Position numbers and translations under genes: made by a program. The notes under the pieces are model-generated. The model ran no database searches, had not been told where the DNA came from, and saw only the letters and a list, made by a program, of their open reading frames with translations. Source: Pseudanabaena biceps (GTDB lineage: Bacteria; Cyanobacteriota; Cyanobacteriia; Pseudanabaenales; Pseudanabaenaceae). From it: 64,000 bases of DNA. Positions 53,923-62,881 of this stretch are shown here, piece by piece; the first letter of the stretch is position 1; the number at the start of each line of letters is the position of its first letter. The stretch lies in the NCBI GenBank assembly GCA_013361095.1, contig JAATWA010000001.1, positions 3,627,001-3,691,000 of the forward strand. The letters are read 5' to 3'.

Positions 53923-54051
53923 ATGTCTAATAGTGCTATTAAGCGATCGCTGTTAGAAAGTCTTAATGCCTATGTCAAGCATTTTGAAACACCTAACACT
54001 CGTGAAGACCTTCTTGCGATCGCTGGTTCAATTCTAACATTTCATCCTTGA
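53923..54051 (+). pseudogene. N-terminal half of a broken small gene
   Basis: 42 codons starting at an ATG with AAGGA 7 bases upstream: MSNSAIKRSLLESLNAYVKH, then FETPNTREDLLAIAGSILTF and HP stop. The segment VKHFETPNTxEDLLAI and on is repeated at 55810-55880, where it continues with QQKQGSLAITTKLWIYEIRD. The two copies are thus the N- and C-terminal parts of the same small protein, flanking the lipoprotein gene pair. It may still be expressed as a short protein. Confidence 0.55.
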
Positions 54052-54172
54052 ATTGGCGAAACTTGCTAATCAAGAGCAATCTGACAATTAGATTTAGTTA
54101 CGTCTAAATAATTATATTTTGAAATTCGAGAGATTCCTTTTAGTCAAAGAAACTGCAACCAAGTGAAATAAT

Positions 54173-55330
54173 ATGTCATCAATATACAAACTTTTTAAAT
54201 TAATAGCTTTTGCCTCACCTATCGCTTTAATGACAATTGCTTGTCAAGAGGATTTAACCTCCGTTGAGAAATTCGGTACTACATCGGTATCGATTCAAGA
54301 AACATCCACTAAGATGATTCAAGATATTTATGACTCATGCACGAGAAAAGAATACGTGCAGATTCAATATGATAATGCTCGTAAGATGGCAGCACCGAGA
54401 GCCGATATCACTCCAGACAATCCTAGAGATAGTTTGCCAGCAATGCCTAATCTTTCAAGTTTAAAACCAAGGTTCAATCTTCGTTCTTCACCGTATGAAT
54501 TTCCGCCTGCAAAAATTCGATTTAAATGTCTGCCCAAGACAAACCAAGCACAAGTCATGCAAAATATGAACGATGTACTAGCGATCTATGTAGCAACTTT
54601 GGGTCGATTAGCTAGCCCCAATACAGTGACTTTCGATCAGAATTTGAAGGCGATTGGAGAATCAATTAAAAGCCTCAATAAAGAAGTTAGAGGATCTATT
54701 TCATCTCCAACACCAGAAGTACTCCAAACTTTTGATAATGGTATCAATAATGGTATCAATATCGCTACTTCGCTGCTAAATTTGTTTGCCAATCAGCAGC
54801 GACAAGAAAAGCTCAAACCAATTATCATTTGTAGTAACGATAATGTAACTAAATACATTGATGATTTGCAAAAACTAATCCAATTGTTTTATATCACTGG
54901 AGTTTTGAAAGAAGAAGAGGATGTGAATCTTCAGTATATTGAAGAATTGTATAGCTCTTACCTTGCCGATGCATCTGCCAGTAAACCTGAGACCAATACT
55001 GAAGTATATATGTTGTTAGAAAACGATTACAGGCAACGTATCGATGGTATTGAAACTCGAAGAGCATCTGCTCAAGCCTATATTAATATTCTTGAGAAAA
55101 CTTCGCGAACCCATCAGGCATTAGCCAAGACATTTCGAGGAGATATGGCTCCAGCAGATCAAAAAATCTTGTGTCAAAATGAAGGTTATATTTCAGACCC
55201 TTCTATACAACAAAGTTCGCTTGATTTAACACCCCAACAAGTTCAGAAAGCTCAACAAATCTTATCTGACTATGAGGTCAGCATCCAGCCTTCTCTAAAA
55301 GTCCTCAAAAAACCTTTCGCTAAGGACTAA
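54173..55330 (+). CDS. Helical lipoprotein of unknown function
   Basis: The 385-residue protein has a lipoprotein signal (MSSIYKLFKLIAFASPIALM then TIAC, Cys24 as lipidation site). The mature protein is mostly helical with a few Cys (DSCTRKEY, FKCLPKT, IIICSNDN, ILCQNEGYI), a 15-residue Asn/Gly-rich stretch (FDNGINNGINIATSLLNLFA) and no known domain. A second gene 51 bp downstream encodes a hydrophobic helical protein, so the two may form one complex at the envelope. I recognise neither family. Confidence 0.65.
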   Translation: MSSIYKLFKLIAFASPIALMTIACQEDLTSVEKFGTTSVSIQETSTKMIQDIYDSCTRKEYVQIQYDNARKMAAPRADITPDNPRDSLPAMPNLSSLKPRFNLRSSPYEFPPAKIRFKCLPKTNQAQVMQNMNDVLAIYVATLGRLASPNTVTFDQNLKAIGESIKSLNKEVRGSISSPTPEVLQTFDNGINNGINIATSLLNLFANQQRQEKLKPIIICSNDNVTKYIDDLQKLIQLFYITGVLKEEEDVNLQYIEELYSSYLADASASKPETNTEVYMLLENDYRQRIDGIETRRASAQAYINILEKTSRTHQALAKTFRGDMAPADQKILCQNEGYISDPSIQQSSLDLTPQQVQKAQQILSDYEVSIQPSLKVLKKPFAKD

Positions 55331-55381
55331 CTTGAGTTTTGTATTTTACACCTAACAATATCTAGATGAGAGGATTTTCTA

Positions 55382-55804
55382 ATGAGTGCTAAAGAAACCA
55401 TAACCCTTGATGAATTGAAGCTACTGCGAGAAAATTTGCGTGATTTACGCCGCACGATCGCTAGCCGCCGTCGCCAATTAAATCGAGAACGCACGATCGG
55501 GATAGTTGAATACAATCAAATGATTGCTTCTGAAGACCTGATTAGCGATTTAATTGATGCTATTGCCGATGAGATTTTCAGTTCTATTATTGTCGATCTA
55601 AACCAAGGGGTAGCCAAAATTCAGACTGCAATTGATAAAGCTAATGAAGCTATTGCTCAATTACAAAAATTGAATAATATCTTGAGATATATCAATTTGA
55701 TTATTGGCTTAGTACAGAATATTCTGTTCATCGCTAACACTGGAGATGTAGCTAGAATTGCAATTATTCTGGATCAAATTGATCAGTTACCAAAAACTGA
55801 ATAA
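55382..55804 (+). CDS. Small helical, partly hydrophobic protein
   Basis: The 140-residue protein starts with a basic coiled-coil (DELKLLRENLRDLRRTIASR and RRQLNRERTIGIVEYN), then a helix (LISDLIDAIADEIFSSIIVD), another coiled-coil and a hydrophobic stretch (ILRYINLIIGLVQNILFIAN) that may insert in membrane. It has no signal peptide. The amphipathic-then-hydrophobic layout recalls small pore-forming or membrane-associated effector proteins, but no homologue is recognised. Partner of the lipoprotein gene at 54173 by spacing. Confidence 0.6.
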   Translation: MSAKETITLDELKLLRENLRDLRRTIASRRRQLNRERTIGIVEYNQMIASEDLISDLIDAIADEIFSSIIVDLNQGVAKIQTAIDKANEAIAQLQKLNNILRYINLIIGLVQNILFIANTGDVARIAIILDQIDQLPKTE

Positions 55805-55806
55805 AC

Positions 55807-55979
55807 CCGTGAAGCATTTTGAAACACCTAACACTCACGAAGACCTTCTCGCGATCACCAGTTCAATTCTAACGTTTCAGCAAAAACAAGGAAGCTTAGC
55901 GATCACTACTAAACTATGGATTTATGAAATAAGAGATCGCTATTTACTGCCTTTTGAAGCGATCGCTTTTTTGGCATAA
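55807..55979 (+). pseudogene. C-terminal half of the broken small gene
   Basis: Reading in frame from near 55807: VKHFETPNTHEDLLAITSSI, LTFQQKQGSLAITTKLWIYE, IRDRYLLPFEAIAFLA stop at 55979. It lacks its N-terminus; the matching N-terminal part is at 53923. The frame runs on from an unrelated sequence at the end of the 55382 gene (55758), so no true start is present. Confidence 0.55.
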
Positions 55980-56043
55980 TTGAAGTGAGCGAGTCACATA
56001 TTATGCTTTGCCCACAAATCCACCAAAATTCAGGTGAAATACG

Positions 56044-56622
56044 ATGACAGCCCAATTGGTTACGCCTAACGCTCACCTCAATCTCCATAAATTTACAACT
56101 AAGCAGTATCAGCTTATGTATGAATCGGGCGTATTTGCTGAAAGCGATCGCTATGAATTAATCAATGGAGAAATTAGAGAAATGTCACCCATTGGCAGAA
56201 AACACGTTGCTTGTATTATTCGGCTGGTTAAGTTATTTGAAAAGAAATTAGGCGATCGCGCGATGGTTTCTGCTCAAAATTCAATCCTCTTAGACAATCA
56301 TGCTCAGCCGCAACCAGATCTTGCGATCCTGAAGTGGCGTGATGATTTTTATGCTAGTGCTTTGCCAATACCAGATGATATTTTGTTGATTATCGAAGTT
56401 ACCGATAGCACGATCGCCTATGATCGCGATGTAAAAAGTCCACTCTATGCAGCTAATGGCATTCCCGAAATGTGGCTATTTGATGTGAATCAGCAAATTA
56501 TTGAAGGATATTCTCAACCTTCAGCATCGGGCTATAAGCGAGTTCAGCGCTACGAACAGGGTGATACTTTATCCATTAATGCTTTTCCTGAAGTGATTTT
56601 TAATTGGGAAGCTCTGTTTTAA
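56044..56622 (+). CDS. Uma2-family putative endonuclease
   Basis: A 192-residue DUF820/Uma2 protein with the PD-(D/E)xK-type core: YELINGEIREMSPIGRKH, QPQPDLAILKWRDDF (first Asp), DILLIIEVTDSTIAYDRDVK (E-x-Tail with Asp and Lys), YAANGIPEMWLFDVNQQII. The family is highly expanded in cyanobacteria and its DNA substrates are unknown. It overlaps the convergent second Uma2 gene by 23 bp. Confidence 0.9.
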   Translation: MTAQLVTPNAHLNLHKFTTKQYQLMYESGVFAESDRYELINGEIREMSPIGRKHVACIIRLVKLFEKKLGDRAMVSAQNSILLDNHAQPQPDLAILKWRDDFYASALPIPDDILLIIEVTDSTIAYDRDVKSPLYAANGIPEMWLFDVNQQIIEGYSQPSASGYKRVQRYEQGDTLSINAFPEVIFNWEALF

Positions 56623-57226
56623 AAATCTGATTTACGGTGAGATTTAGCTCAGGGAAGGTTTGTGAGATTAAGCGATCGCAATTTTGAAATTTACTAACTT
56701 GATATTCGCCATCCACCAAATTACAAACTAAAATAGTTGGCTGTTTGGGATTACCAATAAAGTTACGTCCACCCAACGCAGCGTAATCCACGAGCCAATA
56801 TTCAGCAATTCCCATTTCTTCGTAATCGGCATACTTTAAATGATAATCATCACGCCAATTAGTAGACACAATTTCGATCGCTAAAGGTATGGATGCACCC
56901 TGACTAAGAATCGATTCTTTTTTCCATCGTGGTTCGTTAGATAAGTTAGCGCGATTTACTACCAGTATGTCTGGGAAATAACCAGAATCTTTACCTTCTG
57001 GTCTGACTATAACTTGATTAGGAATACCATAGGGTAGCCCCAAACGCTTAATTTCAAAGGGGATTTCTACACCTAAAAAGCTTTTAACTTCTTCATGTTC
57101 TCCAACTGGTTGAGCTATTTCAATAATGTTTCCGTTATGTAGTTCGTAACGCACTCCAAGATTTTTAGGAAGAAATTCCACAAACTCATCAAAGGTCGTA
57201 ACTTTAGGTAAAGTTCGGAACATCAT
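56600..57226 (-). CDS. Uma2-family putative endonuclease
   Basis: A 208-residue Uma2 protein of a different subgroup. Core motifs are VRYELHNGNIIEIAQPVGEH, DSGYFPDILVVN (Asp), PLAIEIVSTNWRDDYHLKYA (E, Asp and Lys) and YEEMGIAEYWLVDYAALGGR. The C-terminus (DRLISQTFPELNLTVNQIF) matches the remnant at 48426. It overlaps the convergent Uma2 gene by 23 bp at the 3' ends, so antisense interference is possible. Confidence 0.9.
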   Translation of the reverse strand: MMFRTLPKVTTFDEFVEFLPKNLGVRYELHNGNIIEIAQPVGEHEEVKSFLGVEIPFEIKRLGLPYGIPNQVIVRPEGKDSGYFPDILVVNRANLSNEPRWKKESILSQGASIPLAIEIVSTNWRDDYHLKYADYEEMGIAEYWLVDYAALGGRNFIGNPKQPTILVCNLVDGEYQVSKFQNCDRLISQTFPELNLTVNQIFKTELPN

Positions 57227-57277
57227 GGCTGTTGTGCATTGCTTACGGCAAAAAACATGATTTTTATATTAACTCTA

Positions 57278-57332
57278 AAAACCCAATAATTGGCTGGCGG
57301 CGCGGAGCGCCGCCAGCCAATTATTGGGTTTT
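57278..57332. repeat. 26-bp-arm perfect palindrome, GGA loop
   Basis: AAACCCAATAATTGGCTGGC with GGCGC, loop GGA, exact complement. Same type as 44052-44096 and the inner unit of 15097-15149. AAATGACTGTAGCTATA to its right recurs inverted at 44027-44043. Confidence 0.85.
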
Positions 57333-57386
57333 GATTTGTTCTAAAATAAATGACTGTAGCTATACAGCCTGTTGATGCTGGGCGAT

Positions 57387-57446
57387 AGAACCCAAAATAG
57401 TAATGGCGGCGCATCGCGATGCGCCGCCATTACTATTTTGGGTTCT
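57387..57446. repeat. 60-bp perfect loopless palindrome
   Basis: AGAACCCAAAATAGTAATGG with CGGCGCATCG and its exact complement; no loop at all (centre ATCGCGAT). It lies just downstream of the pdhC end and may act as a terminator. No other copy has such symmetry except 44692-44735. Confidence 0.85.
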
Positions 57447-57492
57447 AATTCGCTATGAGAAAGCGTAAGGCGATCTCATTACTGCACTAGAT

Positions 57493-58794
57493 CTACAGAG
57501 TCAAAGATTGAGGATTAGTTTCGATTAATTTGGCAAGATCTTGTAAGAACTGAGCTGCATGAGCGCCATAAATGACGCGGTGATCGGCGGTGAGATTTAC
57601 TTGCATTTGGCTGCAAACCTTGATTGCGCCATCTTTAGTCGCGACTACTTGAGGGCGTGAACCACCAACAGCCAGAATTGCACCAGTACCAGGAGGTAAA
57701 ATTGCATCAAAGCGATCAACGCCAAACATACCCAAGTTAGAAATGGTGAATGTACCAGAGTTGTATTCTTCTGGTTGTAGTTGCTTAGCGCGAGCGCGTT
57801 CAACTAGGTTCTTCCAATTGCGAGATAGGCTATACAAATCAGTTTGATCGGCATTTTGCAACACAGGAGTAATCAAGCCACCGTCATCCATTGCAACTGC
57901 AATCGCAATATTAATATTGCTCTTATATTCAATCCCGCGATCGCTGAGGCTAGCATTTACTAAAGGATGCTTTTGCAAAGTTACCGCAACAGCCTTAGCC
58001 AAGAGCGCGGTCATGGTTACACCCTTAATTTTGACTTGTTTATACAAAGCATCAAGGGCATCGGTGGTGATAGTATAACCAACGCGGAAGGTAGGCACTG
58101 ACAGGCTTTGATTCATATTGTTGTTGACTGCTTTTTGTAGCGTAGTCAAAGCTTGTGTCGTTCCCGCCGCAGGTGTAGAGATTTTAGGGGCTGAGACAGA
58201 TGCAACGACAACAGGCGGCGCAACAGGAGCAGAGGTGGAAACAGGAACAGTTGCAGGATTTAAAAATCCTTCGACATCGGCGGCAGTGACTCGTCCATTT
58301 GGCCCCGTTCCTGAAATCTTGGCTAGATCGATACCGTTATCTTTGGCAATTCGTTTTGCCCTTGGGGAGACAATCTGACGACCCGATGATGGTGCGGGTG
58401 CAGAATTGCGGGGAGTAGAGGCAACTACATCGGGAATCGAGGCGACTGAAGCCACGGTTGGGGATGAAACTAATTTTGCAGGTGTTTCTTCAGGTCTTTG
58501 TGGAGCAGATTCACCTTGCCCAGATGCTTTTTTCTGTGCTTCGGCAATTTCTTCTTTGGTTTCAGCAACATAGGCGATCGCGGAGCCGACTGGCGCTGAC
58601 TCACCTGCGGGGGTAACGATCGCACCGAGATAGCCTTCATAAAAAGTTTCGACATCCATATCAGCTTTGTCAGACTCTACGATCACGACAGTTTCGCCCT
58701 TTTCTACTTTGTCGCCAGGAGACTTCACCCAAGAGGTGATTTTACCTTCGGTCATGGTGGAACTAAGCGCGGGCATGAAAATTTCGTAAATCAT
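57493..58794 (-). CDS. pdhC: Dihydrolipoamide acetyltransferase, E2 of pyruvate dehydrogenase
   Basis: The 433-residue E2 makes acetyl-CoA. Residues 1-80 form one lipoyl domain, lipoylated at K43 in ESDKADMD. After an Ala/Pro linker comes the peripheral subunit-binding domain (SPRAKRIAKDNGIDLAKISG, GPNGRVTAADVEGF), another linker, and the catalytic domain with LGMFGVDRFDAILPPGTGAI and the H-x3-x active-site motif ADHRVIYGAHAAQFL. The Tyr in place of Asp is as in cyanobacterial and plastid E2 from memory. Stand-alone gene. Confidence 0.94.
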   Translation of the reverse strand: MIYEIFMPALSSTMTEGKITSWVKSPGDKVEKGETVVIVESDKADMDVETFYEGYLGAIVTPAGESAPVGSAIAYVAETKEEIAEAQKKASGQGESAPQRPEETPAKLVSSPTVASVASIPDVVASTPRNSAPAPSSGRQIVSPRAKRIAKDNGIDLAKISGTGPNGRVTAADVEGFLNPATVPVSTSAPVAPPVVVASVSAPKISTPAAGTTQALTTLQKAVNNNMNQSLSVPTFRVGYTITTDALDALYKQVKIKGVTMTALLAKAVAVTLQKHPLVNASLSDRGIEYKSNINIAIAVAMDDGGLITPVLQNADQTDLYSLSRNWKNLVERARAKQLQPEEYNSGTFTISNLGMFGVDRFDAILPPGTGAILAVGGSRPQVVATKDGAIKVCSQMQVNLTADHRVIYGAHAAQFLQDLAKLIETNPQSLTL

Positions 58795-59159
58795 AGGAGG
58801 TTTATAAATTTCTAAATATTAAATACAAAGCTGTTATGGAAGTGGCAAAGTCAATAGCTGTCAACGGCTTAAATCGCAGTGCCATCATAAATCTTAACGT
58901 GTTTTTGCGATCGCGAAGCTTGTTTATGGTAACCCAAGAAATGGCTTTGCCATTTCTTGGGTTACAGCGCTTTGATTTCAAACCCGAACCAAGAATTTTT
59001 TTGAAAGTGTTGCTTTGCAACACTTTCAAAAAAATTCTTGGTTCGTTTGATCATAAATTGCTGTAGGGCTTTTACTATAGCAAGGCTAAAGTTAGCTAGT
59101 ACCCACCAAAACCGCAGAAGCGAGTTGCGGCGCTTCGCGCCGCAACTCGCTTCTGCGGT
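58795..59159. repeat. Gene-free stretch with three palindromes
   Basis: GTAACCCAAGAAATGGC-TTT-complement (58929-58965), a 29-base-arm copy of the 12275-type palindrome (58985-59045), and AAACCGCAGAAGCGAGTTGC-type 25-base arms with TTC loop (59109-59161) that contain the pxcA stop codon. 58795-58928 and 59046-59108 show nothing else. Confidence 0.82.
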
Positions 59160-60698
59160 TTATTCGTTCATTTCGCGATATATCGTGGCTGTGGCGGGAG
59201 ATGCTTGAGTGAGATATTGGAAAATCCAGAATTTGAATAATCCATCAAGAAATACGGGAACTGTGGAGATAAATAACTGGGCAAGGAGCTTGTTTTCAGG
59301 TAACCCAAAGTGCTGAAATATTGTTGTTATTAATGCATCCCAACCTTCGCTAGAGTGAAACCCTACAAAGGTGTCAGTAGAGACGATGATCAAAAAGGCT
59401 TTGGCATTGTCATTTAAGCTATACAAGACCTCATCTAAAAACTCTTTGATCGTCATCCATTCATTACGCCCTGAAATTAAAAACAGATAAAACACAAACG
59501 CAGCGCTAATATCAGATAGCAAGTTTTTTACACCATCTAGACTTTGGGCGTTGTATTTTTTAAGAATCCTCACCGACTCTTGTTGAATTAGGGATTCAAC
59601 CGATTCTTTTTCTGATAACTCTGGTTTATTAACTTCCGATTTGTTGGCTTCGGCAGGTTTATTGGTTACTGATTCCTTTGATTCTGGCTTATTTGTTTCT
59701 AGTTTCTTACCCTCTTCTTGATTCTGAGACTGCTCGCGGATAAATGATTTGATCGTAAAGTCAAACTCGATTCGTTCCTTGACCAGCCGTAGTTCTTCAA
59801 ATGCTCTTTCTTCGATCGCAGGGCTAAATCGCACTGACATATTGTTTACGTCAATCAAGCTATTAATCAAGGGACTAAAAACTAAGGCTTTTGACAAGAA
59901 ATGAACGGTAATAACAGTAATAATCAGCGCCACTATATAACGAGAAGCTTGTTTAATCCGCTCTCTTGATTGCCTGAGTTCTTCGACAATATCTTTTTCA
60001 TAGTCTGTATAACCTCCGCTCAGATTTCGCTTAACCCGATCAAAGGCTTTAAAAAACGAACCAGGAAGAATGCTTCTTTCTAATGTTGTGGCAGGTTGAG
60101 ACATCCTGCGTTTTTTAGGGCGATCGCTTTTAAAAAGCTGAAATTTATCTTCTTCTTCTGAGGGATTGTCAATTTCTGAATTTGTAGGAGGCTGGCTATT
60201 GCCATCGACCAATGGTTTAGTGGGAACATCAATGGTGCGATCGCTTGCCCTCTCATATCTATCAAGGGTGTAGTCGATAAAGGCTAATTTTTGGTAAATC
60301 GAGAATTTTTTAGCATTCCCCCCCAATTGATTTGCCGACAACTGCCCACTGCCCACAGGATCATTGTCAGAAGTATATTTAGCGATCGCTGTATTGGTGG
60401 AATTACTGGAGCTTTGGGGTTGTAAATAGGGTAATGAGGCACTTACCTTATAGAAATTGAGTTGAGTCTTAATGTTGCTGATATATTTCTGAAGCTGAAT
60501 CTCAAAAACGCTAAATACACTGCTGCTAAAACTGCCATTGTTAGCAATTTTATTGTTGCTAAAGTGTTCTTCTTCGATACGTTTGATGTTGACTGCTGAC
60601 TCAAAAGCCTCATTAATGGCTCGTTCAGGAGTATTCTTGACCCAAGAAAAGATATTTTGCAGAGATGAATTACTGTTGTCGGAGGGATTTGATTTCAT
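59160..60698 (-). CDS. pxcA: Proton extrusion protein PxcA (CemA family)
   Basis: The 512-residue inner-envelope protein is needed for light-induced proton release and for pH balance, as in Synechocystis. The CemA core is at the C-terminus: ALVFSPLINSLIDVNNMSVR, SLDGVKNLLSDISAAFVFYL, IVSTDTFVGFHSSEGWDALI, HFGLPENKLLAQLFISTVPV and FLDGLFKFWIFQYL. The N-terminal half is soluble and coiled-coil. A Glu/Lys/Ser/Asn-rich stretch (near NKPESKESVTNKPAEANKSE) is an insertion not seen in the family as I know it. Confidence 0.9.
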   Translation of the reverse strand: MKSNPSDNSNSSLQNIFSWVKNTPERAINEAFESAVNIKRIEEEHFSNNKIANNGSFSSSVFSVFEIQLQKYISNIKTQLNFYKVSASLPYLQPQSSSNSTNTAIAKYTSDNDPVGSGQLSANQLGGNAKKFSIYQKLAFIDYTLDRYERASDRTIDVPTKPLVDGNSQPPTNSEIDNPSEEEDKFQLFKSDRPKKRRMSQPATTLERSILPGSFFKAFDRVKRNLSGGYTDYEKDIVEELRQSRERIKQASRYIVALIITVITVHFLSKALVFSPLINSLIDVNNMSVRFSPAIEERAFEELRLVKERIEFDFTIKSFIREQSQNQEEGKKLETNKPESKESVTNKPAEANKSEVNKPELSEKESVESLIQQESVRILKKYNAQSLDGVKNLLSDISAAFVFYLFLISGRNEWMTIKEFLDEVLYSLNDNAKAFLIIVSTDTFVGFHSSEGWDALITTIFQHFGLPENKLLAQLFISTVPVFLDGLFKFWIFQYLTQASPATATIYREMNE

Positions 60699-60793
60699 GA
60701 TTTAACATCTATAGCCTTGATCAGCTATTTTTATTATGAAACCAATTTTGCAATTCGTAATAAGTTATCTAAGTATAAATCCTCAAACAAGTC

Positions 60794-60818
60794 GATGCGC
60801 CCGCAAAGCGGGCGCATC
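60794..60818. terminator. Terminator behind the histidine kinase gene
   Basis: GATGCGCCCGC-AAA-GCGGGCGCATC, exact 11-base arms, immediately after the stop codon. ATTATGAAACCAATTTT nearby (60736) resembles an end of the 20959 element. Confidence 0.75.
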
Positions 60819-60821
60819 AAC

Positions 60822-62777
60822 TCACAAAGACGGCAAACTCACGGGAATGGCAATCTGGAACTCAGAACCTTTGCCCACCTCAGAGAAACAATCTAGTTTA
60901 CCTTGATGTTTTTCGACCACGATTTGATAACTGATAGATAGTCCTAAGCCTGTGCCTTTGCCCACAGGCTTAGTCGTAAAGAAGGGATCAAATAATTTCT
61001 TGCGAATCTCTTCTGCAATACCCAGTCCATTATCACTAACTTTAACGACCACCATTTCTGGGGCATGGGGTGCTGATGCAGGGATTAGTTGGGTTGTAAT
61101 TGTTATTTCACCATTGATATTTTTTATCGCGATCGCTTCATCGATCGCATCGATCGCATTACTAATGATATTCATAAACACTTGATTGAGCTGTCCTGCA
61201 TTTGCTTTTACAGTGGGAATATTGCCATAGTGCTTGATCAGGTTAATTGCAGGATGATCACCAAAGGCTTTGAAGCGATTTTGCAGAATTAATAAGGTAC
61301 TATCCAAACCTTCATGAATATTGCAAGGCTTAAGTCCTTCTTGGTCGGTGCGCGAAAAATTGCGTAAGGACAAGACAATTTGCCGAATTCGCTCTGCGCC
61401 GATTTTCATAGATGACAGCATTTTCGGAAGATCTTGCTGCATAAATTCAAAGTCAATTTCGTCGAGAAACTCAGTTATTTGGGGATCAGGCTCAGGATAA
61501 TGTTGTTGATAGCGCCCGATCGCCGTCAGTAAATTCTCCACAAAGCGACTGGTATGGTTGAGGTTGCCATAGATAAAGTTGACAGGATTATTAATCTCAT
61601 GGGCTACTCCCGCCACCAGTTGACCGAGACTAGACATTTTTTCAGTTTGAATTAGTTGGCTTTGGGTTTTTTGTAAATCCGTGAGCGCTTGCTCTAGTTG
61701 TTGAGTTTGCGCTTTAGCCGCAGCCGCACTAGCCTTGGCGGAGTCAAATAATTCAGATTGGTCGATCGCGATCGCTAGTTGGTTTGCCACTGCTTGCAAT
61801 AGCTCAACTTCGTCGGCACTCCAAGGGCGGCTACCTTGACAATGGGCTGCCACAATCACTCCCAACTTTTGCGATCGGGTTTTGATTGGCACAAGTAATT
61901 GTGATGTAAATCCTCGCGCTACCAATAACTCACGGCTGGCATCATCAATTTGATCGTTGGTATAGATTGATTGGATTTGAACAATTTCTTGTTTGAGCAA
62001 TCTCTGACCTATTCCTTTTAAATGGGACAGAGGGTATCCAGACTCGTCTACAGGCAAATTTTTGCTAGTAGCAACATGGACTAACTGAAATTCGGGTGGA
62101 TTGGTATCGGGAATATGCCAAAAAAAGTCACACAGATCGATCTGCAATAAGTCCTGTACTTCATTAACCGCTGTCTCCAAAATTGTATCAAGATCAAGAG
62201 AATTACGAATTTGACTAGCCAATCGGCGATTAAGCATTTCTTCACGCCTAACTAGATCTTTATAGCTTTGACGCGATCGCTCTAGCTCTCGCTCAGCGCG
62301 GCGGCGTTCTGACTGTTCCATCTTGCGATCACTAATATCATGGGCAACAATCACAATATTTTGAACATGACCATGCTCATCCCGCATGACACTACCCGAC
62401 GACTCTAAAATCCGCCAACTGCCATTTTTATGACGCATTCGATATTCCAAGACCTTGCCTATTCCTGTTTTCAAGGTTTCTGCGGCGGCTTGGAGAACTC
62501 GCTCTTGATCATCGGGATGGATCTTGTCATAGGCCCAAGTTCCCTTTATCTCCGCTGGTGAATAGCCCAAAACTCTCTCATAGGAGGGACTGTTATAAAT
62601 GCGATGTCCCTTTGCATCTACGACAGCGATTAGGTCAGCCAAATTTTCCATAATCGCTCCAAACAAGCGATCGCTTTGTAAGGCTGACATATTGCCTTCA
62701 GACTCTGGTTGCAGTGATTCAGTAACTGAGCTATGACCTGATTCTTCAGGAAAGTTAGCAATACTTGCGTCCGTCAT
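60822..62777 (-). CDS. PAS-GAF sensor histidine kinase
   Basis: A soluble sensor kinase of about 650 residues. A PAS domain comes first ([20 protein letters not shown], then [15 protein letters not shown]), next a coiled-coil, a GAF domain ([34 protein letters not shown]), then a dimerisation helix with the phosphoacceptor His in [15 protein letters not shown] and an HATPase domain with [22 protein letters not shown] and [15 protein letters not shown]. No response regulator is near. No membrane span is present. I prefer the ATG at 62777; a GTG at 62804 is possible. The signal is unknown. Confidence 0.92.
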   Translation of the reverse strand: MTDASIANFPEESGHSSVTESLQPESEGNMSALQSDRLFGAIMENLADLIAVVDAKGHRIYNSPSYERVLGYSPAEIKGTWAYDKIHPDDQERVLQAAAETLKTGIGKVLEYRMRHKNGSWRILESSGSVMRDEHGHVQNIVIVAHDISDRKMEQSERRRAERELERSRQSYKDLVRREEMLNRRLASQIRNSLDLDTILETAVNEVQDLLQIDLCDFFWHIPDTNPPEFQLVHVATSKNLPVDESGYPLSHLKGIGQRLLKQEIVQIQSIYTNDQIDDASRELLVARGFTSQLLVPIKTRSQKLGVIVAAHCQGSRPWSADEVELLQAVANQLAIAIDQSELFDSAKASAAAAKAQTQQLEQALTDLQKTQSQLIQTEKMSSLGQLVAGVAHEINNPVNFIYGNLNHTSRFVENLLTAIGRYQQHYPEPDPQITEFLDEIDFEFMQQDLPKMLSSMKIGAERIRQIVLSLRNFSRTDQEGLKPCNIHEGLDSTLLILQNRFKAFGDHPAINLIKHYGNIPTVKANAGQLNQVFMNIISNAIDAIDEAIAIKNINGEITITTQLIPASAPHAPEMVVVKVSDNGLGIAEEIRKKLFDPFFTTKPVGKGTGLGLSISYQIVVEKHQGKLDCFSEVGKGSEFQIAIPVSLPSL

Positions 62778-62881
62778 GGTGCTTTTTTGGTGGTGGGACT
62801 GCACGAAATCAAAATGAGTTTGCCTAACTGTGTAACCAAATGCAATAGCATCATTAAATAGCTAGTTTCGTTTTGGATGCA

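Noticed and set aside
61089-61292. Frames opposite the histidine kinase gene
   Set aside because: Shadow of conserved HATPase coding sequence.
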